A stretch of 64,000 bases of DNA from Aureobasidium sp. EXF-3400 (lineage: Eukaryota; Ascomycota; Dothideomycetes; Dothideales; Saccotheciaceae): the NCBI GenBank assembly GCA_024195585.1, contig SWBL01000044.1, forward strand, positions 1 through 64,000. Reading direction: 5' to 3'. A model generated the notes under the pieces. The model saw nothing but the letters and a program-made list of their open reading frames with translations, searched no databases and had not been told where the DNA came from. Shown one piece after another: positions 11,628-21,374 of the stretch (position 1 is the stretch's first letter; every line of letters starts with the position of its first letter). A program made the position numbers and the translations under genes.

Positions 11628-12790
11628 TCAGAGGCAGGAAGTGCTGCCAGGCTGAATACCTTCAAGCTTGGAAAACAGCTCCTCAGTGAACCTCTTCTGC
11701 AATCTACGGCCGTTGTCGCTGTCAACCTTGTCGCCGTTCCTGTCGATCAATCAGTACATACTTGCGACCTTTCACGGCTGCAGTCATGAACATACGGGGA
11801 GACTTTGCAGTCCGTCAAGAAAGCACCATGTGCCTCAGTACCAATGTCTGGATTAGCGGCGTGAACGATGGTACGGCTGCCTTGTTCGGTCGTCCGTGCA
11901 ATGATCGAGATCGTGATGTACATGATCAGGCGTTGGATCCCTAAGTCGCTGAGTCAACATCTTCCAAATCTCGGAAAACTAGTGCTGGCCGGCTCACATG
12001 ATGCATCGTCTCGGAAGATGTCCGACTTGCATGCTCCAGGACTCACGCAGTCGGTAATCACATTCGAGTCCGGGGAGACCGGGCTTCGAGCAGCCATTTC
12101 GCGGACTGCGAAGAGCAACAGGAGTTTGGAGACCTTGTATCTGTGGGGCGAGGATCAGTGTTCTGAGAAGGTGTTCTCGTTGTGGGTGGTCTACCTGTCA
12201 TCCATGTCGACATTCTCCTTGGTACTCAGAGCTGCGAACAGCGAACCTGTTGTCTCGGCCTCTTTGAACCTGGCGATGTGCAGTAGGCCCGATCCTACGA
12301 AGGTCAATCTGCCACGTGTGTTGTATCTCTTTGCGCTCTCGCGTAGCTTGGGAAGAACCAAAAGACCAAGAAGAGTCGCGCTGGTTACATTGACTGTGAT
12401 GGTACTCTCCTCGCCTTCTTCTAGTCGGTACTGTGTGGTCAAGATACCAGCATTCTGAATGAAAGCATCAAGGCGATCGAGTTGCTGTACACGCTTGCCG
12501 AAAGCCTTGACAGATTCGTAATTCGACAGATCCAGCTCCCAGACCTCGATACAGTCGGATGTGAGATGCTCTGAACTAACGATACTCGCTGCAGCAGTCT
12601 GGCCCTTTGAGATGGTGCGACATGCGAGGATAACTTTGGCGGCTCCGAGACGGGCAATATGGCGCGCAGCTTCGAGGCCAAGGCCAGTATTGCTGCCGGT
12701 GATGATCACGGTCTGGTCCGAGAAGCTTGACGTAGGGTAGGGAAGCTTTACAAAGAGCTGGGAGTAGAGAAACGTGGTTGCATAGCTCAT
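11628..12790 (-). CDS. Short-chain dehydrogenase/reductase (retinol dehydrogenase-like)
   Basis: Four minus-strand exons, 12790-12195, 12140-11998, 11940-11796 and 11739-11628, are separated by introns of 54-57 bases and give about 331 residues. Classical SDR features are in order: cofactor motif TGSNTGLG (31-38), QNAG (112-115, an NNAG variant), a catalytic serine in VGSG (about 167), and the catalytic pair in YKVSK (200-204), which exists only after splicing exon 1 to exon 2. CVSPGA follows, matching the PG motif after the active site. The extended C-terminal part with MYITISIIARTTEQGSRT is usual in fungal WWOX/retinol-dehydrogenase-like SDRs. The substrate is unknown. The start at 12790 was chosen because the sequence upstream has no SDR character; N-terminal residues 7-20 could associate with a membrane. 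Confidence 0.85.
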
Positions 12791-13165
12791 TATCAATTCC
12801 GACTCGACAGTGAACTGTGTGTCTTGGAAAGGTGAAGGGTAGTGATTGAGTGAAATGGAACTGGCAGTAAATACTCCTAAGAAAGGGACTCTAAAAGCTA
12901 CACTAACGTGTGGGAAGCGGCGGAATGAGCCACCGAGTATCACGGTGAGATTCGTCCCCGAGTGGTCCAGCTTACAAACAGGAATCTCAGCGAGTTGGCG
13001 GCTGACAAAGCTTGCCCGCGTTGTTTGTGTTCATGATAGGATACTGTACATCAGGGTCCCTGCCAGTCTGTAAGCGCCGTTGGATTGTGGGGTTCCGTAG
13101 CGCCAGATTAGCGCGACAACTCCCACAAGCCATTACCTCGATATTTTGCAAAACTCGGATGACCC
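12791..13165. other. Intergenic
   Basis: 5' flank of the SDR gene. Nothing else is recognised. Confidence 0.4.
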
Positions 13166-13776
13166 TGACCTCCTCTGCACGAACTGAGAGCCGACCATGT
13201 GCCCGATGGAGAACTCGATCAACAACGCCTCCGCGAACGGAGACAGATCCTGCGTATTGCACCATCGCTCTGTGCTGCCAATATCGGTCCTTGATCTCTA
13301 ACAAAGATGGGACGACTTGTTCAGGATTGCTCTGCCGAGTACCATGCCAACGATGAATATGCTCGCGGATCCCTTATTCATAATGCCATTACCTTCTGGC
13401 GTTGCACCCCTCGCGCCAACCGGATTCTCAGCCGAGTGGAACAATTGTTGCATGCCACCATCGAAGCTAGCATCCTGAGCAAAGATTTTCTGTCGATGGC
13501 AGACATGATGATGGGTATTGCGACGTGGCTTGCCGCATCCATATGTGGTTTCATTGCTTTCTGCATATGCATACAAGGTGTAGGCCTATCTTCTGGTAGG
13601 ACGTTTGCAAGCAGGTAAGAGAAGCCTTAGCTCCGAAGCATGGTCCCAATAGATTGTACCAATTTCTCATCGAGGAGCCTCGAGACCCATGGCAGCCTAC
13701 ACTACAGGCCATCCTTGCTGGACATACGGAGCACGGATGGCTTGAGATTCACTCTGCGTCGAACATTGCACTCTAG
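13166..13776 (+). pseudogene. Probable relic (or small orphan gene) of unknown family
   Basis: One plus frame reads as protein-like sequence from about 13175 (LHELRADHVPDGELDQQRLR), is broken by TGA at 13292-13294, and resumes with MGRLVQDCSAEYHANDEYAR at 13307. It runs on through a hydrophobic segment to a stop at 13618. A possible 53-base intron could join it to a second block reading PNRLYQFLIEEPRDPWQPTL, which ends at TAG 13774-13776. The continuity of charged and hydrophobic patterns across the TGA suggests a decayed gene, but a short intact gene starting at 13307 (about 139 residues) is an alternative. No domain is recognised and there is no upstream start codon for the first block. Confidence 0.3.
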
Positions 13777-14042
13777 CTACGCCGTCATCATAGGAATATT
13801 CACGTCCTGGACGGAGTTCAAGCGAAAGAAGCTTGACAGTCATGCTCGACTGTTTCACTAATCTACCTAATATAGTACAAGACATCAAGCTGCCCTACCT
13901 GGATGTTCCGTCCAGAGGATCGCGACAACGTCTAGGCGAGCGATGTTCGATTAGGCATTAGCAGCACTGTGTAACGTCTACAACTACCGACGCCGACACA
14001 AGTTGAGCTGCTGAGTGGCGAATACAAGCATTCCATTGAATT

Positions 14043-17000
14043 TTGCCACTTCTACCTCAGCTAGTAAGCTCTCCCTCCAGGAAAAACTTGACAACACCAG
14101 AACTAAGCATTCCCGGCAGCCCGAGGTCGCGATCGCCTGTACCTGGCCTCTCTGTGCTCAACTTACTCGCTGGCTGCAGATGCGTCATAACGTTCACGCC
14201 TAGTGCTTCTGCGAAAAAGGCTCAGCAGACTTCGACGGCAAGAAGCATTGCAACGACCCGGCCTGCCTCAAGTATTGCAAAGCCAATCACGTCAACTGCT
14301 TCGGTCCGAGTTCCTTCGCTGTCCAAGGGTAAAGACGCACTCCCATCGCCAAAATCTTCGTCTACAAAAGCTGCAACAGCAGTGGGGTTCGCGTCTGCGA
14401 TCTCGAGTCCAATTTCTACAACCAGTCTGTCAACTTCGTCGATTCTTATCTTGTCATCCTTGGATACCACTTCGCCGATCGCGTCGAAGGATGTCCTGAG
14501 ACCTATCCCATCCTCGCAGATCATTTCACCGCGCAATTCTCGCTTTGGCACGTCCTCTTCAACCAGTTTCGGTCCAACGAAACAGACGCATAGCTCGATT
14601 ACGACCATTAGAGGCAAGTCGTCTATAAACGAAATCCTCTCCGTGCTTTCGACTACGACTAGCTATAAGCCTATCGCTACAGAGCCTAAATCGTCCTTAC
14701 TAGCGAGCACACCGGCCACCGATACTATACCACCGCGAGAAACAATGGATGTTTCGGCTGATGAAACCACAATTCAATCCCACGGTACGACATATAGATC
14801 CATCACGGTCGTCAGAGGCCAACGTCTCAGCACAACAGCCACATCGGCTATTTCACCTGCAACGCTCGCTTCCGTACCACCCGTCATCAGCGAGATTAAC
14901 AGTGCGGTTCATTCAAAGACTTCATGGCGATGGGCATCTAACAGAGGCAAACTTCCAATATCTATGTTACAGACTCACAGTTCGGAGGTGACCTCGACAA
15001 GCCCTAGGTCATCTTCGAAAACATCAGGAGCCCGGACAACCATCGAAGGCGGCTCGCTCAGCCAACCAGTCGACTCTTATTCAACGTCCAGTCGTGTGAA
15101 CGCAACACCATCAAGTGCTGACCGCGGATATACTTCGACATCGCCACCAGATCGTTTACTATCACAGCTTGAAAGTAGCACAATAGCTCTCGGAAGTGTG
15201 CCACCAGTCACAGCCCCTTCTGAACTCGTCTCGTCCAGGCTCAAAACCACAACGGCCGGCAAGTCTTCCCCTGCTATCAGCTTAACAACCCCAGAACAGA
15301 TCCCGAGCACTGTTCATGTCGCTAAGACTGATTCTGTGATTGATTTCACAGTTTCGGCCACTTTCGAAAACTCCCAGGATTCTGTCTCACAATCGTCGAA
15401 ACCGCTTCTGGGCACGCAGAGTCTCACTTTCTCGGGTAGCATTGATTCATCGGCAATGCCTGCGAGCACTACTTATATGCTTCGGGATTCTGTCTTGCCG
15501 TCTCTAAAGAGTCCTACACCCATAGCTCAAAGCGTCGAGCCTTCAGCCAAGCATCCACAAGCAGAATACCCGACATACTCTATTGGTGGTGGCTATCCGC
15601 AATGGGTACCAAGCAGAGCCTCTGACAGTCCAGGAGACCAGCTACTATCTTCGACCATTGTCTCTCTCAGCACAGACGCTGAGACCTGGTCAAACCCTTC
15701 TTCGCCTGACTTGGATTCACCGCCAACTTCAATGGTGGTCACGACATTGGCTACGGATGGCACCATGCTAACAGTGCCTACTTCAGCGACCTTCATGAGC
15801 ACTGCTGATACTCCAAATGCTGCGCCATCACGATGGACCAGCTCAGAATTGTTCGAGACGACAATGTCCTTTACAGTCAGCGGTGACGTGGAAAAGACTA
15901 CAGACGCAGTCGTGGCTTCGTCTTTGCTTCCCACGCAGGAAGAGGACATCCGACGGACAGTCGTCATGAGTTCTTCAACCACAGGGAACCTAGAAGAGTC
16001 CCTTGAGACTCCCACGTCATCAGCATCATATGAGGACAACGCAGCCGCAGGAAGCATTGGATTCGAGAATATCACAAGTACATCGACCGTTTACACTCAG
16101 TATGGTATCGCAAATGGCTCGGAAATGCCTGACAATTTGACGGTGTGGTACCTCACATCGAGCTCAGCTCACTCTACAGCTTCGAAGAATATCGAAACTG
16201 TCGGTGCTTCAAACTCGACTGGCTGGAAGAGAATCAGACCATCTACTCAGTCCGATGTCTCTACTCAAATCGTTATCTCGTCAGAAACCTCAATCCCACG
16301 AGACTCAAGCACGAATGAAGTACGGTCGGATTCTTCGACGTGGTCTGAATCAAGCAGTCTCGACAATCGGTTGACTACAACCAGCGATTCGCAATCTACC
16401 TTGCCAACCAACGTTTCCATCGTACGGGATCATAGAGACACAATGACCTTTGCCAGTTCAGATGGCCCGCATGCAAGCGAGACACTGACGCCTACTAGCT
16501 TCGCGAGTGTTACTAGGTACAATCAGGACTACTGGAGTGTGACTTCCAACGATCTTGTTGACACCACTCCAATGAGGGATGGCATTGACTCTACATCTTC
16601 TGAACTAGCGATGGAAAGATATTCTTCATCAACCGATGAGTCTTCAGCCAGCTCTATCTCCAGCGTGACCACAATAAAGAGGAGCAACTTCACGACACAA
16701 GCGACAAACGCACCAAACGCTAGTCTGACGATGTTCAGATCAAAGACAGAGTTTCCTGTCACTATGGCGACTCCTGACTTTGCTCTCAGTTCTTATCAGA
16801 ACGTCTCCAACGCTGGTACCCCCATTTACTCAACTCGGTCCGGCCCAAATAGCTACATCGAATCGCTTGCGACCGCCACAGCACTGAACTCTTCTGGAAG
16901 TTTGACTATGTCCGCCACCCGAGTCTCACAACCCGAGCCAGTCTCTTCTGTCACGTCTTCGACTTCAAAGATCTTGTTGAGCACCATCACTGAGTCCGAC

Positions 17001-19337
17001 CTATCAAGCGTATCTTCGGACGAGGCGTCCGCAGAGGTCTCACCTTTGACATACTACAAGCCCGCAGATGTGCTTGCCACGCCGACGAGTAGCTCTAATG
17101 CTGTCACACCAATGACAGACGCTCCATTCACCGCTTCAAGCACTTTAGCTGCAGAGTCTGTCACCACCGGCAGTTCTGCAGACTCGATCAGGTCCGACCA
17201 ATCTAGCGTCTTGTCTTCTCAGACTACTTTGTCATCCGTCGATGATATTTCTGTCCCAACTTCTACCGACGCACCAGATGACGATGGTTCCATGAGTCTG
17301 CCTCCGCAATATACCTCTGCTTCAGGCTTGTCGTCGACAGAGGAATTTCGAACGCAAGCCTCTGAATCGAGCGCGTCGAACGAGCCCTCGAGTTTGCCAG
17401 ATTCGCCTGCCGAGGTCACAGATGTTCTCTCTACTAGCCCAACCACTTCTGAACCGGCTTCCGGACCCACCGGAAATAGCACAGTCTATCCAAACGTCAC
17501 ATATAGCGCCGTTCTGACTGGCAACCATTTCGCCGACACATCAACAGAGGAAGCAGGCTCTTCTTCGTCCACAGCAGAACTCTCGTCTACCAGTTCAACA
17601 GATCGAGCCTCACTCCAGAGATCAGTTCTATCTACTCCAGAGAGCATAACCTCTTCATTTGTCCTGGGCGAAGCAACATCCACATCCGTGAAGACTGAGA
17701 CTAGGTCTGTATCCGCTCTGCCGAACAAATCCAGCTATGATCCGTCAACTCCATCGAACACCAGAGACGAGCCTCCCACGACCACTTCCAATTCTATCGC
17801 ATCGACTGGAGATGTTGTAATCACCTCATCCTCCGAAGACGAAGTGCTCAGCTCATCAACATCTCCTACAGCCTCAGGCAGATACTACTTGACTGGGAAC
17901 ATGCAAAACTCGTCTTCCTCCGAGCCCTTCCGATCAGACAGCTCTAGCGAATCTTACGTCGATGCGTACCCAAGCAGTACATCTGATTTGAGCAGCACTT
18001 ACTATGCGACGACTACGAGCTCAGATAGTTTGGATGAGGCGTCATCCTCAGCATCAGCGATCGAATCAGTGTACTGGTCATCTCCGAGTGCTATCACTCT
18101 AGTGACAGAATCGTCTTCCTATAGGTCTAGCTATTCGCTTGGCGTCTGTCAAACAGGTGCCGCATCTGATCTAAGCTCATATTCATCAGCCTCCAAGCTC
18201 TGTTCATCCTTCATGGCACCTCCATCAGTCACTTCGACTACCACAGTCTACAGCACGCAAACCACTGCAACGACCTCCCTCACCACATCTACACAGACTG
18301 TGCGGACGGAGACCTCGCAGAGAGTGGTCACCAGATACTACAGTGACTCCACTGTAACTACGACGACTTGTGTGCCAGCGAGCAACAGCGGCAACAACTT
18401 CAGGAAACGAGATGCTTCTGTCACGTCTACTCTATACAGTACGCTTCTCCAGAGAAGAGATGATGCTAGTCTCTCGCCTACTGTCTCGACAGAATGCTCG
18501 GCTGTGCCTTCTGTACTGAGCGGGTACTCTTGCGACGAGGTTTCCTCTGCCTGCTCATGCAACGGAATCTCAACAATCTCGCAGACGCCCACTTCAACGA
18601 TTACTGTCGTTAGTAGCGTTCAGCAAACCGATGTAATCGTGCAGACAACCACAGAGTCAGTCACTGTGACAATACTCTCGAGTTCAACCTCATACATCCC
18701 TCAGACAAGCACAGTACTTTACTGCCCGCGGCCATCATCAGATTGTGGCAATAAAGGATACTCGTTCGCTTACTACGGGAATGAGCCCTATGGTAACAGC
18801 GTAGTGAACATGGACGCCACATACACCAAGAAAATGACACCGAATTACAACTCCACTACCAACCTCGGCGTCGGACTCTATGGCAGCGAATGGGCCAGTG
18901 TATCTCTGTACGGCAGTTCGCAGACCTACTCAGACAACTACTTCTACCTTGCTCACAAGGGTTACTTCTACGCCCAGGTTACTGGCAACTATAACTTCAC
19001 AATCAAAGATGCAGATGATGTTGCTTATGTTTGGATGGGAGAGGCTGCATACATGGGGTGGACTGGAGGACCTGATGGTGGCAACTATGTTGCAAAGGCC
19101 AGATGCTGTTGGCCGCCGGAGAATACAAACACGACCACGTATTATATGGAAGCTGAGACATATGTTCCCTTCCGCATAGTGCTTGGTCAGCAAGACGGTG
19201 GTACTTCTCTTGGTTTGACGATCACGGCACCGGATGGGACGGTGATTTTGGAGACGGGCAAGGAGTCGGATTATGTGGTGCAGTATTCTTGTGATGGCAC
19301 TGCTCCACCGTTCCCGGATTGGGGGTACGAGACTTGA
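14043..19337 (+). CDS. Giant Ser/Thr-rich GLEYA-domain cell-surface protein (adhesin-like), N-terminus unresolved
   Basis: A frame of about 1,760 codons is open from the stop at 14037 to 19337. Most of it is low-complexity Ser/Thr/Pro sequence, the usual heavily O-glycosylated stalk of a fungal wall adhesin, without exact tandem repeats that I can see. Near the C-terminus come dibasic sites (FRKRD, QRRDD), a Cys-containing module (CSAVPSVLSGYSC, then SACSC) and a GLEYA domain from about 18745 to 19300: GYSFAYYGNEPYGN, FYLAHKGYF, VTGNYNFTIKDADDVAYVW and FRIVLGQQDGG. GLEYA domains are PA14-like lectin folds that bind glycans. No signal peptide, GPI tail or in-frame ATG is visible before about 14745. 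An upstream exon carrying the start and signal is therefore likely, or the gene is 5'-damaged. The start given here is only the beginning of the open frame. Confidence 0.8.
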   Translation: MPLLPQLVSSPSRKNLTTPELSIPGSPRSRSPVPGLSVLNLLAGCRCVITFTPSASAKKAQQTSTARSIATTRPASSIAKPITSTASVRVPSLSKGKDALPSPKSSSTKAATAVGFASAISSPISTTSLSTSSILILSSLDTTSPIASKDVLRPIPSSQIISPRNSRFGTSSSTSFGPTKQTHSSITTIRGKSSINEILSVLSTTTSYKPIATEPKSSLLASTPATDTIPPRETMDVSADETTIQSHGTTYRSITVVRGQRLSTTATSAISPATLASVPPVISEINSAVHSKTSWRWASNRGKLPISMLQTHSSEVTSTSPRSSSKTSGARTTIEGGSLSQPVDSYSTSSRVNATPSSADRGYTSTSPPDRLLSQLESSTIALGSVPPVTAPSELVSSRLKTTTAGKSSPAISLTTPEQIPSTVHVAKTDSVIDFTVSATFENSQDSVSQSSKPLLGTQSLTFSGSIDSSAMPASTTYMLRDSVLPSLKSPTPIAQSVEPSAKHPQAEYPTYSIGGGYPQWVPSRASDSPGDQLLSSTIVSLSTDAETWSNPSSPDLDSPPTSMVVTTLATDGTMLTVPTSATFMSTADTPNAAPSRWTSSELFETTMSFTVSGDVEKTTDAVVASSLLPTQEEDIRRTVVMSSSTTGNLEESLETPTSSASYEDNAAAGSIGFENITSTSTVYTQYGIANGSEMPDNLTVWYLTSSSAHSTASKNIETVGASNSTGWKRIRPSTQSDVSTQIVISSETSIPRDSSTNEVRSDSSTWSESSSLDNRLTTTSDSQSTLPTNVSIVRDHRDTMTFASSDGPHASETLTPTSFASVTRYNQDYWSVTSNDLVDTTPMRDGIDSTSSELAMERYSSSTDESSASSISSVTTIKRSNFTTQATNAPNASLTMFRSKTEFPVTMATPDFALSSYQNVSNAGTPIYSTRSGPNSYIESLATATALNSSGSLTMSATRVSQPEPVSSVTSSTSKILLSTITESDLSSVSSDEASAEVSPLTYYKPADVLATPTSSSNAVTPMTDAPFTASSTLAAESVTTGSSADSIRSDQSSVLSSQTTLSSVDDISVPTSTDAPDDDGSMSLPPQYTSASGLSSTEEFRTQASESSASNEPSSLPDSPAEVTDVLSTSPTTSEPASGPTGNSTVYPNVTYSAVLTGNHFADTSTEEAGSSSSTAELSSTSSTDRASLQRSVLSTPESITSSFVLGEATSTSVKTETRSVSALPNKSSYDPSTPSNTRDEPPTTTSNSIASTGDVVITSSSEDEVLSSSTSPTASGRYYLTGNMQNSSSSEPFRSDSSSESYVDAYPSSTSDLSSTYYATTTSSDSLDEASSSASAIESVYWSSPSAITLVTESSSYRSSYSLGVCQTGAASDLSSYSSASKLCSSFMAPPSVTSTTTVYSTQTTATTSLTTSTQTVRTETSQRVVTRYYSDSTVTTTTCVPASNSGNNFRKRDASVTSTLYSTLLQRRDDASLSPTVSTECSAVPSVLSGYSCDEVSSACSCNGISTISQTPTSTITVVSSVQQTDVIVQTTTESVTVTILSSSTSYIPQTSTVLYCPRPSSDCGNKGYSFAYYGNEPYGNSVVNMDATYTKKMTPNYNSTTNLGVGLYGSEWASVSLYGSSQTYSDNYFYLAHKGYFYAQVTGNYNFTIKDADDVAYVWMGEAAYMGWTGGPDGGNYVAKARCCWPPENTNTTTYYMEAETYVPFRIVLGQQDGGTSLGLTITAPDGTVILETGKESDYVVQYSCDGTAPPFPDWGYET

Positions 19338-19425
19338 TGACATGTCGGCTTTCTCAATATAACTAATGACCATATCCTTCTCAGGAGAGAACGGTTTCGA
19401 TCAATAATTTCAGTAGCAACTCTAG

Positions 19426-20274
19426 TCATGTTCCGACACCTCGATGTCTTTGTCTTTCATGCTCAATAGCACGTCTGACATCTGCCATGGAACCAAATCC
19501 TTCATTCCAACACTTGGTTACGATCTCACCAAGAATACTGAGTTCTTGTGTATCTGGGAACTGCCTGTTAACAATTCGTTCCCTGATCTCGGGCCTGTCC
19601 CTTGGCTCTTCAAGCTCAGGCCAAGGTTCCTGTCCAGAGATCATGACATAAAACGCTGTACCCAGGGCGAATATCTCGGTTGCCATTGAGATGCCCTTTT
19701 CTGCTGGGATGTCAGTGCCATCGAGCCCGAACATCCTATGGCTGTATCTATACGAGCAATGCGACTTTCCTCCATCTATAGAAGCACCGCCCCAATCTCC
19801 GACCTTGAGATCTAGTGTCTTCGTCAAGAAGAAGTTCAGGCAATGTATATCGGCATGCAGCACTCCAAGCCCATGAGCAAACTCCAAGGCCTCCGCAGCC
19901 TGGTAAGTCCACTTGAATAACAACTCCTTGCCTGGTAAATTCCCTTCAAGTAACCAGTCATGCAAGTTCCCCAGTTCCGCAAATTCGAGGATTATACCGG
20001 CAGGTATCTCATCATGAACGCCATGATAGGCCAACAAGCTTGGAGGCGGATCATGAGAGGAGAATCGTTCGTAAGCTTCTTTTTCGGTAGGTAGAAGAAT
20101 ATCCGCGTAGTGGGGATGTATAGATTTGCAGACCAGGGGGGTTGTGTGGTCGGGAAGCAGATAGACTGTCGATGTATGGCCGTTGCTATTCGGTAGAGTT
20201 GGATATCTTTGTGTGGTCAGTTGCAAAACTGTGTAGATTGCAACCATGCAGACTGGGATTGGCCATATCATCAA
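19426..20274 (-). CDS. Small protein kinase-like protein
   Basis: A single minus-strand exon of 282 residues, almost all kinase domain. The glycine loop is degenerate (NGHTSTVYLL). The ATP-anchoring lysine is in LVCKSI (Lys50) and a helix-C glutamate is in TEKEAYERF. The catalytic loop is HADIHCLN (140-147), so HRD is replaced by HAD while the aspartate and asparagine remain. The metal-binding motif is DWG (160-162) instead of DFG. The C-lobe reads ATEIFALGTAFYVMISGQEPWP and ends in a terminal helix. Essential charged residues are kept, so activity is plausible, but glycine-loop loss could lower it. This looks like the expanded orphan kinases common in moulds. It converges on the GLEYA gene with only 88 bases between stop codons. 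Confidence 0.8.
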   Translation of the reverse strand: MMIWPIPVCMVAIYTVLQLTTQRYPTLPNSNGHTSTVYLLPDHTTPLVCKSIHPHYADILLPTEKEAYERFSSHDPPPSLLAYHGVHDEIPAGIILEFAELGNLHDWLLEGNLPGKELLFKWTYQAAEALEFAHGLGVLHADIHCLNFFLTKTLDLKVGDWGGASIDGGKSHCSYRYSHRMFGLDGTDIPAEKGISMATEIFALGTAFYVMISGQEPWPELEEPRDRPEIRERIVNRQFPDTQELSILGEIVTKCWNEGFGSMADVRRAIEHERQRHRGVGT

Positions 20275-21374
20275 TAAAGCCGAAATTCGACAGAATTTTC
20301 CACTGAAGGGATGTGCAAGAAGATGTGAGAGGTGGTTGTAGAAGTCATTGTTTGTGTTTCATCCTTCATTTCGCATACAGCCAATCGCGAGGAAATCGAT
20401 ATCGACGAACGCGCGTCGATACGGCCGAAGGAGTGGGGGCTGGATGAGGCTTATAGTAGTCTCGTATCCTATTTGACAGTTCACATAGGAGTTCCCTCCT
20501 TTATATAGCGAAGGATTTTGTCTAGATCGCTGCTCATCAAAGTGGTTATGTCAGTATTTATAGCTTACATAGAGTCGTCAGATGCAGGAGGTTTTGCATG
20601 GGACCATCAGGGAGACTAATATCGACGTAAACCATGTGATGTGTTAACATCCGTGTTTCTGAGAACAGTATCTCATTCCTTTTTCTTCTACCCAGTTGGA
20701 AGGTCGACCGTTCATCTCGTCTCATATTCCAGCAGCAGCAGGGACTTGGCGCATGGTCGTGACGCGTGTGCACTGCGCCATGAATGACGACAGGCGCGTG
20801 GTGGTTCATATCGAATCTTTCGCCGCGGTGAGTGGTCCTGTATGTGCTGTTCCTCCAGGGCACCTAGCTCGCGAACGCGGACACAATGGCTTTGTGGGTA
20901 TTACTTCGATCACAATACCAACTTACCAAGTGGACGGTGTGGAGGTGAGTTGCGGAATTTGCCCGGGCGAGATCGGGCAAGCAATTGCTGCCTAAGCTAC
21001 AGCCAAGCCAAGGCTTGAACATTGAATTTGTTGCTTGTTCAGACCACATCTCTATAAACCGATCTTCACACTCTGGATCAACATAGAGGTCGAGTCACGT
21101 CTTTCATCGAGCTTTATCTCAAACTGTAGGTTTCCAACCTTGGATCTTTCGCGAGACATCTACTCCAACGGGATCACGGTGCGGCTGTGGCGTGACGCCA
21201 TACCATGTCCAGCAGGTTGTTAAGCCTCGACACGAGCTCGACGCGTCCTGAACAACAGCGCTGGCCAGTGACCGCCACAATAAACGTATAGCATCCTCCA
21301 TACGAGGTCGTCACTGTTGCAATCTCACTACCCTTCCGGGCTTTTGAGGCTTTTCGCATCGATCAGAGTTCAGA
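20275..21374. other. Intergenic between divergent genes
   Basis: About 1.1 kb between the start codons of the kinase (minus) and F-box (plus) genes. The small frames present look random. Confidence 0.5.

Noticed and set aside
9598..14042. A secondary-metabolite cluster built on the Zn2Cys6 factor, SDR and alcohol dehydrogenase
   Set aside because: No backbone synthase (PKS, NRPS, terpene cyclase) or P450 is present in the window, so a cluster is not supported.
14206..14590. Cys-rich and Tyr/Phe/Asp-rich alternative frame within the adhesin 5' region
   Set aside because: It looks protein-like, but Ser/Thr codons (TCN, ACN) read two bases out of phase produce exactly such residues. It is broken by stops, and no splice model joins it to the main frame convincingly.
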